Below are positions 28,437 to 37,138 of a stretch of DNA of 64,000 bases, piece by piece. Made by a program: the position numbers and the translations under genes. How positions within the stretch are numbered: the stretch's first letter is position 1; each line of letters opens with the position of its first letter. Source of the DNA: Azospirillum brasilense (lineage in GTDB: Bacteria; Pseudomonadota; Alphaproteobacteria; Azospirillales; Azospirillaceae); contig NZ_QOKV01000009.1 in NCBI RefSeq assembly GCF_008365405.1, positions 124,001 through 188,000 on the forward strand. Reading direction: 5' to 3'. Below the pieces are notes generated by a model. That model was not told where the DNA came from and made no database searches. It was given only the letters and a program-made list of their open reading frames with translations.

Positions 28437-29447
28437 CTATTTCACGGCGTCGAGGATGGCGTTCATGTTGGCGACGGCCTTCGGCCCGACCTGCTCGGAC
28501 ATCTCCTTCCAGGTCGTGCGGGCGGCCGTGATGAAGGCCGCCTGATCGGCGTCGGAGAAGGGCTCCAGCATCTTGCCGCCGGCGTCGGCCAGCTTCTTCA
28601 GCCCGGCCTCTTCCCGCTCGCCCTTGGTGAACTCGTCGTTGGTGTAGGCTAGAACGTCGGCGGCGGCGGCGCGCAGCGCCTCCTGCTGGGCGGGCGACAG
28701 GGACTGGAAGCGCTTGGTCGAGATCAGCAGGTTGATCGGCACCCCGGCGTGCGGCTGCAGATAGGCGGCGTAGGGCGTCACCTCCTGGAGCGAAATGGTG
28801 GTGGCGATGCTGCCCATGTAGGTGGCGCAATCGACGACGCCGGTCTGCAGGGCGACGTACATGTCGTTCTGCCCGATGATCTGCGCGGCGATGCCCAGCT
28901 TCTTGAAGGTTTCGACCTGATGGCGGCCCCACACGCGGATCTTCTTGGACTTCAGATCCTCAAGGCTGCGGACCGGAGTCTTGCAGAAGACATGGACGCC
29001 GCGCTCGGGAACCTGGACGGCGCCCAGCGTGGTGATGCCCCACTTCTCGAACACCGGCGCGTAGATGGCCTGGATGGCCGGCACGGCCTTGAGCTGGTCG
29101 TCCACCGCCTCGATGGAGCCCTGGACGTAGGCGACGGCGAGTTCCGGCTCGTCGCGCGCCACGTACTCGGGATACAGCGCCGACATGTCCACCGCGCCCG
29201 ACGGCAGGACACGCAGGATGTCGGCGTCCTTGATGCCAAGGGACCCGCCATGGAAGACCTGGATCTTCAGATCGCCTTTGGAATGCTCCTCAACCTTCTT
29301 CGAGAAATAGTTCAGGTATTCGGCGACGGGGCGGCTTTCGACCCAGACGGAGTGCAGCCGGAGGGTGGTTTCCGCCGCGGCCGGAAGGGCGGACAAGGCC
29401 ATGCCAGCCGCCAGAAGCGCAGTGCATGCCGATTTGCAGAAACGCAT
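28437..29447 (-). CDS. TRAP transporter substrate-binding protein (DctP family), 336 aa
   Basis: Periplasmic DctP-family binding protein. The signal peptide (MRFCKSACTALLAAG, cleavage near LPAAAE) is clear. The family helix and ligand region VHVFCKTPVRSLEDLKSKKIRV has the Arg that usually binds a carboxylate. AAGGAGG lies 5 bases before ATG 29447, so I rejected the ATG at 29468. It heads the operon that includes a dipeptidase-like protein, an FAD oxidase and EutBC. The ligand is probably a carboxylate-bearing amine, by inference. Confidence 0.92.
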   Translation of the reverse strand: MRFCKSACTALLAAGMALSALPAAAETTLRLHSVWVESRPVAEYLNYFSKKVEEHSKGDLKIQVFHGGSLGIKDADILRVLPSGAVDMSALYPEYVARDEPELAVAYVQGSIEAVDDQLKAVPAIQAIYAPVFEKWGITTLGAVQVPERGVHVFCKTPVRSLEDLKSKKIRVWGRHQVETFKKLGIAAQIIGQNDMYVALQTGVVDCATYMGSIATTISLQEVTPYAAYLQPHAGVPINLLISTKRFQSLSPAQQEALRAAAADVLAYTNDEFTKGEREEAGLKKLADAGGKMLEPFSDADQAAFITAARTTWKEMSEQVGPKAVANMNAILDAVK

Positions 29448-29511
29448 ATCACCCTCCTTGATGAGCATCCAATGTGAGAGGCTGTCCTACAGCCGTATGT
29501 AAGCCTGTCAT

Positions 29512-29528
29512 ACTGTACGGCGTACAGT
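29512..29528. promoter_or_regulatory. palindromic operator between the TRAP-eut operon and the MocR gene
   Basis: Perfect inverted repeat ACTGTACG-G-CGTACAGT in the 206-base divergent region. Nearby GTATG and CATAC elements may be extra half-sites. It is the best candidate binding site for the divergent MocR-type regulator. Confidence 0.65.
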
Positions 29529-29653
29529 CAATGTCCGTATTGCAAAAAATTGCCGATACCGCCATACACTTGATGCGACCACGCGCGGCAATGTATGGTG
29601 AGGCCCGAACATCGACGCCCCTGCGCTCAGGCGACAGGGGGCGATAAGCCATC

Positions 29654-31093
29654 ATGGGAAGGACAATGGCACTGAACAGCCGCGACCGGCGGAGCGGCGT
29701 CGATGCGCGCGCGCTCGCAACGCTGAAGGCCACGATGGCCGAACTCGACCGCGACAGCCCGATCTACGTGCGCATCGCCACCGCCCTGACGGCGCAGGTC
29801 GCCAGCGGGCAACTGTCCCCCGGACAGCCGCTGCCGTCGCACCGCGAACTGGCGCGCTCCCTGGACGTCAACCTGACGACCATCACCAAGGCCTTCAACC
29901 TGTTGAAGAAGCGCGGCGTGATCTCGGCGGAGGCGGGACGGGGCACGGCGGTGCGCGGACGGGACCTGAACCACGCCGCCCCGTCCTACGATCAGCCGCG
30001 CCTGCCCCCGGCCATCGACCTGTCGGTCCACAAGCTGAACGTGCCGGGCTATCAGGAGTTCATCGGCAGCCTCCTGCGCAAGATCGCCAGCCACCCCGAC
30101 GATCTTGCGCGGCTGCAGGAGTATCATTCGGCCTTCGGGAGCAACCACAACCGCCGTCTGGCGGTGGAGTGGCTGCTGTCCTGGGGGGTCAGCGCCACGC
30201 CCAACCAAGTCGCGGTGACCGCCGGCGCCCAGCACGCGATCCTGGTGGTTCTGGCCAGCGTGCTGACCGCCGGCGATTCGATCCTGGTGCCGCGTCTGGT
30301 CTATCAGGGCGTGAAGGCCGCCGCCCAGGTGCTGGGGCTCGGCCTGATCCCCGTCGACACGGACGAGCACGGGATGATTCCCGACAGCCTCGCCCGGCTG
30401 GTCGGCAACCCGCGGGTCAAGGCCATCTTCCTGGTGCCGACGCTGGCCAACCCGACCACCGTCACCATGCCTCTGGACCGGCGTCAGGCCATCGTGGACA
30501 TCGCCCGCCGCAACTCCCTGCTGATCGTCGAGGACGACCTGTTCCGGCCGCTGGCCTCGAACCGGCTTCCCAGCCTGTGGTCACTCTATCCGGAAGGGTG
30601 TTTCCACATCTCGTCCCTGTCCAAGGTGATCGCCCCCGGCAACCGCTGCGGGTTCGTGGCCTTTCCGGAACGGTACGGGGCGGCGATCGCCTCGGCGCTT
30701 CGCGGCAGCATCTGGATGACCGACGTGATCTCGCTCACGCTGGTGCAGAGCCTGCTGGAGCAGAAGAAGCACCTGGAGTTCGTCGGCACGCTGCGCCAGC
30801 AGCTGACGACGCGCCACAGCCTGGCGCTGAACCATTTCGGCGGCGCTCTGGCGAAGAGCGATCCGGAAAGCCTGTTCCTGTGGCTGGATCTCGACTCGGC
30901 CCAAGATTCCACGGCCGTTGCGGAAACACTCTATGAGCGGGGTATCGGCGTGGTGTCGTCGGATGTCTTCATGATCGGCAAGACCAAGCCGAGCAACGGC
31001 ATCCGCATCTACAAAGGCTCGGCCCGCAGCGACACCGAATGGGACATCGCCCTCTCCCTGATCGCGACGCTGTTGCGCAAACCGGAGCAATGA
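29654..31093 (+). CDS. MocR-family regulator (GntR HTH fused to aminotransferase fold), 479 aa
   Basis: PLP-binding transcription factor. A GntR-type winged helix lies near residues 45-105 (GQPLPSHRELARSLDVNLTTITKAF). A class I aminotransferase domain follows, with the PLP lysine K324 in SSLSKVIAPGNRCG and the VEDDLF aspartate motif. It is divergent from the TRAP-eut operon, with the 17-base palindrome between them. MocR regulators often sense amino compounds or PLP adducts, which fits an amine-degrading operon. The start is uncertain by a few codons: an ATG at 29666 is possible. Confidence 0.93.
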   Translation: MGRTMALNSRDRRSGVDARALATLKATMAELDRDSPIYVRIATALTAQVASGQLSPGQPLPSHRELARSLDVNLTTITKAFNLLKKRGVISAEAGRGTAVRGRDLNHAAPSYDQPRLPPAIDLSVHKLNVPGYQEFIGSLLRKIASHPDDLARLQEYHSAFGSNHNRRLAVEWLLSWGVSATPNQVAVTAGAQHAILVVLASVLTAGDSILVPRLVYQGVKAAAQVLGLGLIPVDTDEHGMIPDSLARLVGNPRVKAIFLVPTLANPTTVTMPLDRRQAIVDIARRNSLLIVEDDLFRPLASNRLPSLWSLYPEGCFHISSLSKVIAPGNRCGFVAFPERYGAAIASALRGSIWMTDVISLTLVQSLLEQKKHLEFVGTLRQQLTTRHSLALNHFGGALAKSDPESLFLWLDLDSAQDSTAVAETLYERGIGVVSSDVFMIGKTKPSNGIRIYKGSARSDTEWDIALSLIATLLRKPEQ

Positions 31094-31238
31094 GCCGATC
31101 GACGCTGTAGGGGGCGGCCATCCGGGCAGCGGTGCGCGTCCGACCCACTGACGGGGCGGGCAATCCGGACGCCACGAGGCTGCGGACCATGATGCCCGTC
31201 GGGGATCGCACTGCGGCTTCCGGCCGATCCGATGCCGG

Positions 31239-32195
31239 TCAAGTGGGCGCCCCGGTGGATCGCGCCTCCAGCCTTGCGGCTCGCCGCATCGCTTGGGGCG
31301 GCTGGCCGAAGGCGCGCAGAAAGGCGCGCCGCATGCGCTCCGGATCGGCGAAGCCGCTCTCGCGGGCGACGATCTCGACCGGATGCCGCGTCTGCTCCAG
31401 CATCAGCCGCGCGCTTTCCAGCCGCAACTGCTCCACCGCCTTGGCCGGGGACTGCCCGGTCTCGGTGCGGAAGGCGCGGCTGAACTGGCGCGGGCTCAAG
31501 GCGGCGGCTCCCGCCAGTTCCTCCACAGACAGCGGATTCTTCAGGTTCTGCCGCGCGTAGGTCAGCGCCGCCTCGATGCGGTCGGACTTCGCCGCCATCT
31601 CCAGCAGTTCCGAATGCTGGGTCTGGCCGCCGCCGCGGCGATGGTACATCACCAGCTTGCGGGCGACCGACCGTGCGATGTCGCTGCCGAGGTCCTTCTC
31701 CACCATCGCCAGAGCCAGATCGACGCCCGCCGTCATGCCGGCGGAACTCCAGACCGGCCCGTCGATGATGAAGATGCGGTCCTCCTCGACCCGGATGGCC
31801 GGAAACCGCGTCCCCAACTCGCGCGCCAGCAGCCAATGGGTGGTGGCGCGCCGCCCGTTCAGCACACCGGATTCGGCGAGCACGAACGCGCCGGTGCAGA
31901 TCGCGCCCAGGCGCCGCACGGCGGGCAGACGGCCGGCGATCCAGGCGCGCAGCCCGTCGCTCGGCCGGGGCACCTCCACACCGCCGCCCACCAGCACCGT
32001 GTCGAAATCCTGTCCGGCAAAGGACACGCTGTCCACCGCCATCCCGGTGGAACTGCGCACCGCCCCTCCATGCTCCGAGACGGTGACCAGTTCATAGATC
32101 TGTTCGCCCGCACAGATGTTGGCGAACTCGAACACCGAACCCGCGGCCAGGCTCATCATCTGGAAGCCCGGGTAGATGACGAAACCGATGCGCAT
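31239..32195 (-). CDS. GlxA-family regulator (DJ-1/PfpI domain plus AraC HTH), 318 aa
   Basis: Transcription factor with an N-terminal class I glutamine amidotransferase-like domain (about 1-185; nucleophile-elbow region LGAICTGAFVLAESG). A C-terminal AraC-type double helix-turn-helix spans about 210-310 (SPRQFSRAFRTETGQSPAKAVEQLR). GAGGGGAA lies before ATG 32195. It is divergent from the SDR gene and may regulate it. An inverted pair CCTGAA/TTCAGG lies in the shared promoter region. In other bacteria GlxA proteins control carnitine, betaine or arginine use. Confidence 0.92.
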   Translation of the reverse strand: MRIGFVIYPGFQMMSLAAGSVFEFANICAGEQIYELVTVSEHGGAVRSSTGMAVDSVSFAGQDFDTVLVGGGVEVPRPSDGLRAWIAGRLPAVRRLGAICTGAFVLAESGVLNGRRATTHWLLARELGTRFPAIRVEEDRIFIIDGPVWSSAGMTAGVDLALAMVEKDLGSDIARSVARKLVMYHRRGGGQTQHSELLEMAAKSDRIEAALTYARQNLKNPLSVEELAGAAALSPRQFSRAFRTETGQSPAKAVEQLRLESARLMLEQTRHPVEIVARESGFADPERMRRAFLRAFGQPPQAMRRAARLEARSTGAPT

Positions 32196-32316
32196 GGTGG
32201 ATTCCCCTCGCGTCCTGAAACGAGGGATATACGACATTCAGGTCAAGCGCCAGACGTTCTAAACATGGCCTCACGCCGGGCGGCAATGACGCGGCCCGCA
32301 GACAGGACACAGACCC

Positions 32317-33126
32317 ATGAGCCTTTCTCCTCTCGGCACCGCGCTCGTCACCGGCGCGTCCTCCGGCATCGGCGCGGTCTACGCCAACCGCCTGGCCGAC
32401 CGTGGCCACGACCTGATCCTGGTGGCCCGCAACCGCGGTAAGCTCGCCGGTCTCGCGGCGCGGATCGCCGACCGCACCGGCCGCTCCGTCGAGGTCTTCG
32501 CCGCCGATCTGGGCGACAAGACCGACCGGCGCGCGGTGGAGAACATGCTGGCGTCCGACGCCAGCATCACCATGCTGGTCAACAATGCCGGGGTCGGCGC
32601 GACGGCCCCGCTGCTCTCGGCCGACGTCGATGCCATGGAGCGGATGATCGACCTCGACGTGACGGCGCTGATGCGGCTGACCTACGCGGCCGCGCCGGCC
32701 TTCGTGGCGCGCGGACGCGGCACCATCGTCAACATCGCCTCCATCGTGGCGATCGGGCCGGAAATCCTCAACGGCGTCTATGGCGGGGCCAAGGCCTTCG
32801 TCCTGGCGCTGACCCAATCGCTGCACCACGAGCTGGCGGACAAGGGCTTGCGGGTCCAGGCGGTTCTGCCCGGCGCCACGGCCACCGATTTCTGGGGCAC
32901 CGCCGGCACGCCGGTGGAGCATCTGCCAGGCGAAATCGTCATGCCCGCCGACGCCATGGTCGATGCGGCGCTGGCCGGGCTCGACGCGGGCGAACTGGTG
33001 ACCATCCCGGCCCTGCCGGATGCCGCCCAGTGGCACGCCTATGAGGCCGCCCGTCAGGCGATGCTGCCCAACCTCTCCCGCAGCGAACCCGCCGCGCGCT
33101 ACCACGTGGCACCGTTCTCCGCCTGA
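32317..33126 (+). CDS. classical short-chain dehydrogenase/reductase, 269 aa
   Basis: NAD(P)-dependent SDR oxidoreductase. The cofactor motif TGASSGIG is near residue 11, NNAG near 90, and the catalytic Ser and YGGAK (YxxxK) near 147 and 159. Basic residues after the glycine motif suggest NADP preference. It is monocistronic and divergent from the GlxA-type gene. The substrate is unknown. Confidence 0.92.
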   Translation: MSLSPLGTALVTGASSGIGAVYANRLADRGHDLILVARNRGKLAGLAARIADRTGRSVEVFAADLGDKTDRRAVENMLASDASITMLVNNAGVGATAPLLSADVDAMERMIDLDVTALMRLTYAAAPAFVARGRGTIVNIASIVAIGPEILNGVYGGAKAFVLALTQSLHHELADKGLRVQAVLPGATATDFWGTAGTPVEHLPGEIVMPADAMVDAALAGLDAGELVTIPALPDAAQWHAYEAARQAMLPNLSRSEPAARYHVAPFSA

Positions 33127-33184
33127 ACCTCCGCCGCCGCGATGCGGTGCTGGGGTTCGGCGCGGCGGGCATCGGCGCCACCGC

Positions 33185-33859
33185 CTATGCGCGGTCCTCC
33201 ATGGCCTTCAAGGTGCGGTCGCGGGTGGCGATCAGGTGGTCGCGCATCGCCGCCGCCGCCGCCTCGGCGTCCTTGGCGCGCAGCGCCTTGCAGATGGCTA
33301 TGTGCTCCTCCAGCGAGGGGTCGAAGGCGTTCGGCACCTTTTCGATCACCGCGTTCCGGCACCAGGCCACCGAATCCCGCAGCGTCGCCATGATGCGGGC
33401 CAGCCGCTGGTTGGGGCAGTGGGCCAGCACGAAGTCGTGGATGACCTCGTCCACCTCCTGCAGGCGGGCCTGCCGTTCCTCCTCCGGGCCGGGACGGCCG
33501 GCGGCGATGTAGGCTTCGGTCATCGCCTCCACCTCCGCCTCCGGGGCGTGGGGGGTGGCCAGCTCCGTCACCAGCGGCTCCAGGGCGATGCGGAGCTGGA
33601 ACACCTCCATCAGGGCGTTGCGGTCGATTTCCGCCACGAAGATGCCGCGCCGCGGGTAGATGTGGACCAGCCCGTCCGCCTCCAGCCGCTTGGCGGCGTC
33701 GCGCAGCGGCGTGATGCTGATGTTCCACAGCGCCTTGTACTGGTCCAGCATCAGCCGCGACCCCGGCGCCAGCCGGCCGGAGATGATCTCGCTCCGCAGC
33801 CGGTCGGTGACCTGCTCGCCGATGGAGGCCGTGTCGAGGGGACCGTTGCCGTCCAGCAT
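33185..33859 (-). CDS. GntR-family regulator with FCD domain, 224 aa
   Basis: FadR-subfamily regulator: winged helix near residues 10-75 (IGEQVTDRLRSEIISGRLAPGSRL) then an all-helical FCD ligand domain with the DxxxH-type metal residues (for example DEVIHDFVLAH). GAGGAA precedes ATG 33859; an ATG at 33916 lacks a ribosome site. It is the last gene of the TRAP/enolase operon and probably represses it through the palindrome at 38232-38253. Such regulators often respond to sugar acids. Confidence 0.92.
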   Translation of the reverse strand: MLDGNGPLDTASIGEQVTDRLRSEIISGRLAPGSRLMLDQYKALWNISITPLRDAAKRLEADGLVHIYPRRGIFVAEIDRNALMEVFQLRIALEPLVTELATPHAPEAEVEAMTEAYIAAGRPGPEEERQARLQEVDEVIHDFVLAHCPNQRLARIMATLRDSVAWCRNAVIEKVPNAFDPSLEEHIAICKALRAKDAEAAAAAMRDHLIATRDRTLKAMEDRA

Positions 33860-33978
33860 GGATGACCGTTCCTCAGTGAATCGCCGCAGACGGAGGCGCC
33901 GCGTCAAGTCCGACATTTTAGCACCGCGCTTCCCCCGCCTTCAAACCCGGCTTCAAATCCTTGGGGCATCGGAGTCCG

Positions 33979-35262
33979 TCACCGCGCCGTGAACCAGGCC
34001 AGCGGCGCCATCACCAGCTCCGGGAACAGCACCAGCAGGAACAGCACGGCGGTCTGCGCCAGCAGGAACGGGCCGACGCCCTTCATCAGGTTCGACATCG
34101 ACATGCGCCCGACGCCGCAGACCACGTTCAGAACCGTGCCGACCGGCGGGGTGATCAGGCCGATGGCGTTGTTCATGATGAAGAGGACACCGAAATAGAC
34201 CGGGTCGATGCCCGCCTGGCGGATGATCGGCATCAGCACGGGGACCATCAGCAGGATGGTCGGCGCGAAGTCCAGCGCGGTGCCGACGATCAGAACGATG
34301 ACCATCAGCGCGATCATCAGCAGAAGCCGGTTGTCCATTACCGGAGCCAACAGCTCGGCGAGCTGGGCCGGGATGTTGGACGCGGTGATCAGCCAGGCGG
34401 AGATGCCCGCCGCCGCCACCAGGAACATCACCACCGCCGTCGTCTTCGCCGCGGACAGCATCAGCCCATAGAGGTCGGCGATCTTCAGCTCGCGGTAGAT
34501 GACCAGCCCGACGAACATGGCGTAGACCGCGGCGACCACCGCCGCCTCGGTCGGCGTGAAGACGCCGGTCTTCAACCCGCCGATGATGACCACCGGAAGC
34601 AGCATCGCCCAGAAGGCGTCGGCGGTCAGCCGCAGCCGCTCGCGCAGCGGCACCTTGGGGGGCGTGGTCAGGATCTCGCGCCGGGCCAGCCACCACCAGG
34701 TGATCAGCAGCGCCACGCCCATCATGATTCCCGGCACGATGCCGGCGAGGAACAGCTTGGTGATGGAGACCTGCCCGGCGACGCCGTACAGGATCATGCC
34801 GATCGACGGCGGGATGATCGGCGCGATGATGCCGCCCGCCGCGATCAGCCCGCCGGAGCGGTGGATGTCGTAGCCCGCCTGCCGCATCATCGGCAGCAGG
34901 ATGGAGGCGAGCGCCGCCGTGTCCGCCACCGCCGAGCCGGACAGTGAGGCCATGAGGATCGCCGCGAACACGGCGACGAAGCCCAGCCCGCCGCGCAGGT
35001 GGCCGACCCAGGCCATCGCCATGGCGATGATGCGCCGCGACATGCCGCCGGCGTTCATGAACTCGCCGGCCAGCATGAAGAAGGGCACGGCCAGCAGCGG
35101 AAAGCTGTTGGCGCCGTCCCACATGTTCTGCACGACGATCTGGGAGTCGAGCATCCCCATGAAGGCCATCAAAGCGAGGCCGGAGACGATCAGCGCGAAG
35201 GCGACGGGCAGCCCCAGGGCCATCGCGCCCAGCAGACTGCCGACGAAGATGAAGATGGTCAC
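33979..35262 (-). CDS. TRAP transporter large permease (DctM type), 427 aa
   Basis: DctM-class membrane subunit, hydrophobic throughout, with the family stretches ASLSGSAVADTAAL, GGIIAPIIPPSIGMILYG and the C-terminal LITPPVGTVLNVV. The start is probably GTG 35262, which overlaps the dctQ stop (GTGA) and has AAGGAA 9 bases upstream. With the small permease and the DctP protein it forms a complete TRAP system. Confidence 0.92.
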   Translation of the reverse strand: MTIFIFVGSLLGAMALGLPVAFALIVSGLALMAFMGMLDSQIVVQNMWDGANSFPLLAVPFFMLAGEFMNAGGMSRRIIAMAMAWVGHLRGGLGFVAVFAAILMASLSGSAVADTAALASILLPMMRQAGYDIHRSGGLIAAGGIIAPIIPPSIGMILYGVAGQVSITKLFLAGIVPGIMMGVALLITWWWLARREILTTPPKVPLRERLRLTADAFWAMLLPVVIIGGLKTGVFTPTEAAVVAAVYAMFVGLVIYRELKIADLYGLMLSAAKTTAVVMFLVAAAGISAWLITASNIPAQLAELLAPVMDNRLLLMIALMVIVLIVGTALDFAPTILLMVPVLMPIIRQAGIDPVYFGVLFIMNNAIGLITPPVGTVLNVVCGVGRMSMSNLMKGVGPFLLAQTAVLFLLVLFPELVMAPLAWFTAR

Positions 35263-35837
35263 GGCGCCGTTTCCTTCAGCGTGTTTGGGCTTGCGAGCGG
35301 ACCTGGGCCTTTCAGCCGATTCGGGTCCACCTCGCCCATGCCCTCCTCCTCGACCTGGATCAGCTCGTCGTCGCCGACCTTGCCGAGCGCCAGCCGGACG
35401 AGGTTCACGATGCACATCAGCCCGATCACCCCGCCGGTCAGGTAGGTGACGCCGAAGACCCAGATCATCGACAGGCCGGTCACCGGGGCGTGGTTCGTCG
35501 CGTTCAGATCGTGCTGGAGCAGCGTGCCCTGGACGATGACCGCGCAGCAGATCAGCATGATGACCTGATTGATCGCCCAGCAGACCCTCTTGCCGGCGCG
35601 CGGCAGCAGGCGGACCAGGGCGTCGACGCCGAAATGCGCGCCCTCACGGAAGCCGATCACGGCGCCGATGAAGGTCATCCACACGAACAGGAAGCGGGGA
35701 AGCTCCTCCGACACGTCGATGCCGCTGTTGAAGACGGCGCGCAGCACGACGTTGCCGAACACCATGACCAGCATCGCGGCGATGCACACCACCAGGATGC
35801 CGTCGAGGATTCGGAAGAAGAGGGTGCCGTTCCACAT
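35259..35837 (-). CDS. TRAP transporter small permease (DctQ type), 192 aa
   Basis: Small TRAP subunit with four hydrophobic helices and the family stretch SGIDVSEELPRFLFVWMTFIGAVIG trimmed around residue 38. It has a longer acidic cytoplasmic tail than usual (about 40 residues after the last helix). GGAG precedes ATG 35837. It starts 32 bases after the enolase-superfamily gene. Confidence 0.9.
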   Translation of the reverse strand: MWNGTLFFRILDGILVVCIAAMLVMVFGNVVLRAVFNSGIDVSEELPRFLFVWMTFIGAVIGFREGAHFGVDALVRLLPRAGKRVCWAINQVIMLICCAVIVQGTLLQHDLNATNHAPVTGLSMIWVFGVTYLTGGVIGLMCIVNLVRLALGKVGDDELIQVEEEGMGEVDPNRLKGPGPLASPNTLKETAP

Positions 35838-35869
35838 CACGGATCTCCGGCGGGGCGTCTCCAACCCGG

Positions 35870-37051
35870 TCACGCGCTGCGCGACCGCACGGTGTAGCGG
35901 GCGAGCTGGTCGGGATCGACCTCCACGCCCAGGCCCGGCCCACCGGGCACGGCGAGGCACCCGTCCGCCAGCGTGAAGTTGTCGATCAGCAGATCGTCGC
36001 GCAGCGGGTTGTGGGTGCGGTCGAACTCCACCATCGGCTCGTTCTGCAGCGGCACGCCGAGCGCCGTGTAGGGAACCAGCGGCGCCGTCGCCAACGCCTG
36101 GAGCGCTGCGGCCAGGGCGATGCCGGACCCCCAGATGTGCGGAACGGTCATCACGCCGTGGGCGGTGGTCAGCGCCAGGATCTTCTGCCATTCGGTGAAG
36201 CCGCCGGCGCAGCACAGGTCCGGCTGGGCGATGTCGATGCAGCCCCCGGCCACCAATTCCCGGAAGCCGTAGCGGGTGTATTCGCACTCGCCGCCCGCGA
36301 TGGGCACGTCGATGGAATCGCGCACGCGGCGGTAGCCCTCGCGGTCCTCCGGCGGCACCGGCTCCTCGAACCAGCGGACGTCGAACTGTTCCAACGCCCG
36401 CCCGATCCTGACGGCGCCCGCCGTGTTGTAGGCGTGGTTGGCGTCGACCATGATCAGGGTGTCCGGCCCCAGCACGTCGCGCACCAGCGCCACCCGCTCG
36501 ATGTCCTGGGCGATCGGCAGCAGGCCGATCTTGATCTTGATCGCCGGCAGCCCGGCCTCGCGGTAGCGCTGCGCCTCCTCGGCCAGTGCCGCCATCATGC
36601 GCGGCGTGTCGCGGAAATAGTCCGGGTAGTAGCAGCCGGTGCCGTAGGCCGCGACCTTGTCGCGGAAGGCGCCGCCCATCAGCGCGTGCACCGGCCGGTT
36701 CAGCGACTTGCCCCACAGGTCCCACAGCGCGATGTCGATGGCGCTCAGCGCCTCGATGTAGGTGCCCTTCTGGCCGAAGTCGCGGCAGAAGGAATAGAGA
36801 TCCTCGAAGACGCGCACCGGCTGGTCGGCGCTTCGGCCGATCAGCCGGGGAGCCAGCACGTCGATGATGCAGCTTTCCGGCGGCTCCGCCGGGCCGTACT
36901 GCCCGCCCTCGCCCCAGCCGACCAGACCGTCGTCGGTGGTGATGCGGACCAGCAGGCTGTTGCGCTCCGGGAAAGCCGCCTGGGAGGAATAGAAGGTCTT
37001 CGCGTTCAGCGGAGTCTTCAGGATGAACGTGTCGATCTTTTTGATGAGCAT
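35870..37051 (-). CDS. enolase-superfamily (mandelate racemase/muconate lactonizing type) dehydratase or racemase, 393 aa
   Basis: Metal-dependent enzyme that removes the proton alpha to a carboxylate. The lysine motif is K172-x-K174. Metal ligands are D203 (VDANHAY), E229 (FEEP) and E255 (GGECE). The acid/base His is H305 in PHIWGSG. This set is typical of the mandelate-racemase subgroup, which includes many sugar-acid dehydratases. Its place inside a TRAP operon suggests that an imported aldonate or similar hydroxy-acid is the substrate. I chose the start MLIKKID; an ATG at 37063 would add four residues. Confidence 0.92.
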   Translation of the reverse strand: MLIKKIDTFILKTPLNAKTFYSSQAAFPERNSLLVRITTDDGLVGWGEGGQYGPAEPPESCIIDVLAPRLIGRSADQPVRVFEDLYSFCRDFGQKGTYIEALSAIDIALWDLWGKSLNRPVHALMGGAFRDKVAAYGTGCYYPDYFRDTPRMMAALAEEAQRYREAGLPAIKIKIGLLPIAQDIERVALVRDVLGPDTLIMVDANHAYNTAGAVRIGRALEQFDVRWFEEPVPPEDREGYRRVRDSIDVPIAGGECEYTRYGFRELVAGGCIDIAQPDLCCAGGFTEWQKILALTTAHGVMTVPHIWGSGIALAAALQALATAPLVPYTALGVPLQNEPMVEFDRTHNPLRDDLLIDNFTLADGCLAVPGGPGLGVEVDPDQLARYTVRSRSA

Positions 37052-37094
37052 CGGGGTTCCCATGGGGAGATCGGGCGTCGGACGGGCGCATGGC

Positions 37095-37124
37095 CCCACG
37101 GGCGGACTCACGGCCGCCCGTGGG
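37095..37124 (-). other. stem-loop after the second TRAP binding-protein gene
   Basis: Perfect 11-bp stem CCCACGGGCGG/CCGCCCGTGGG with an 8-base loop. It begins 15 bases after the binding-protein stop and lies before the enolase-superfamily gene. No U-run follows. Confidence 0.8.
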
Positions 37125-37138
37125 CCAGGGGGGATGCG

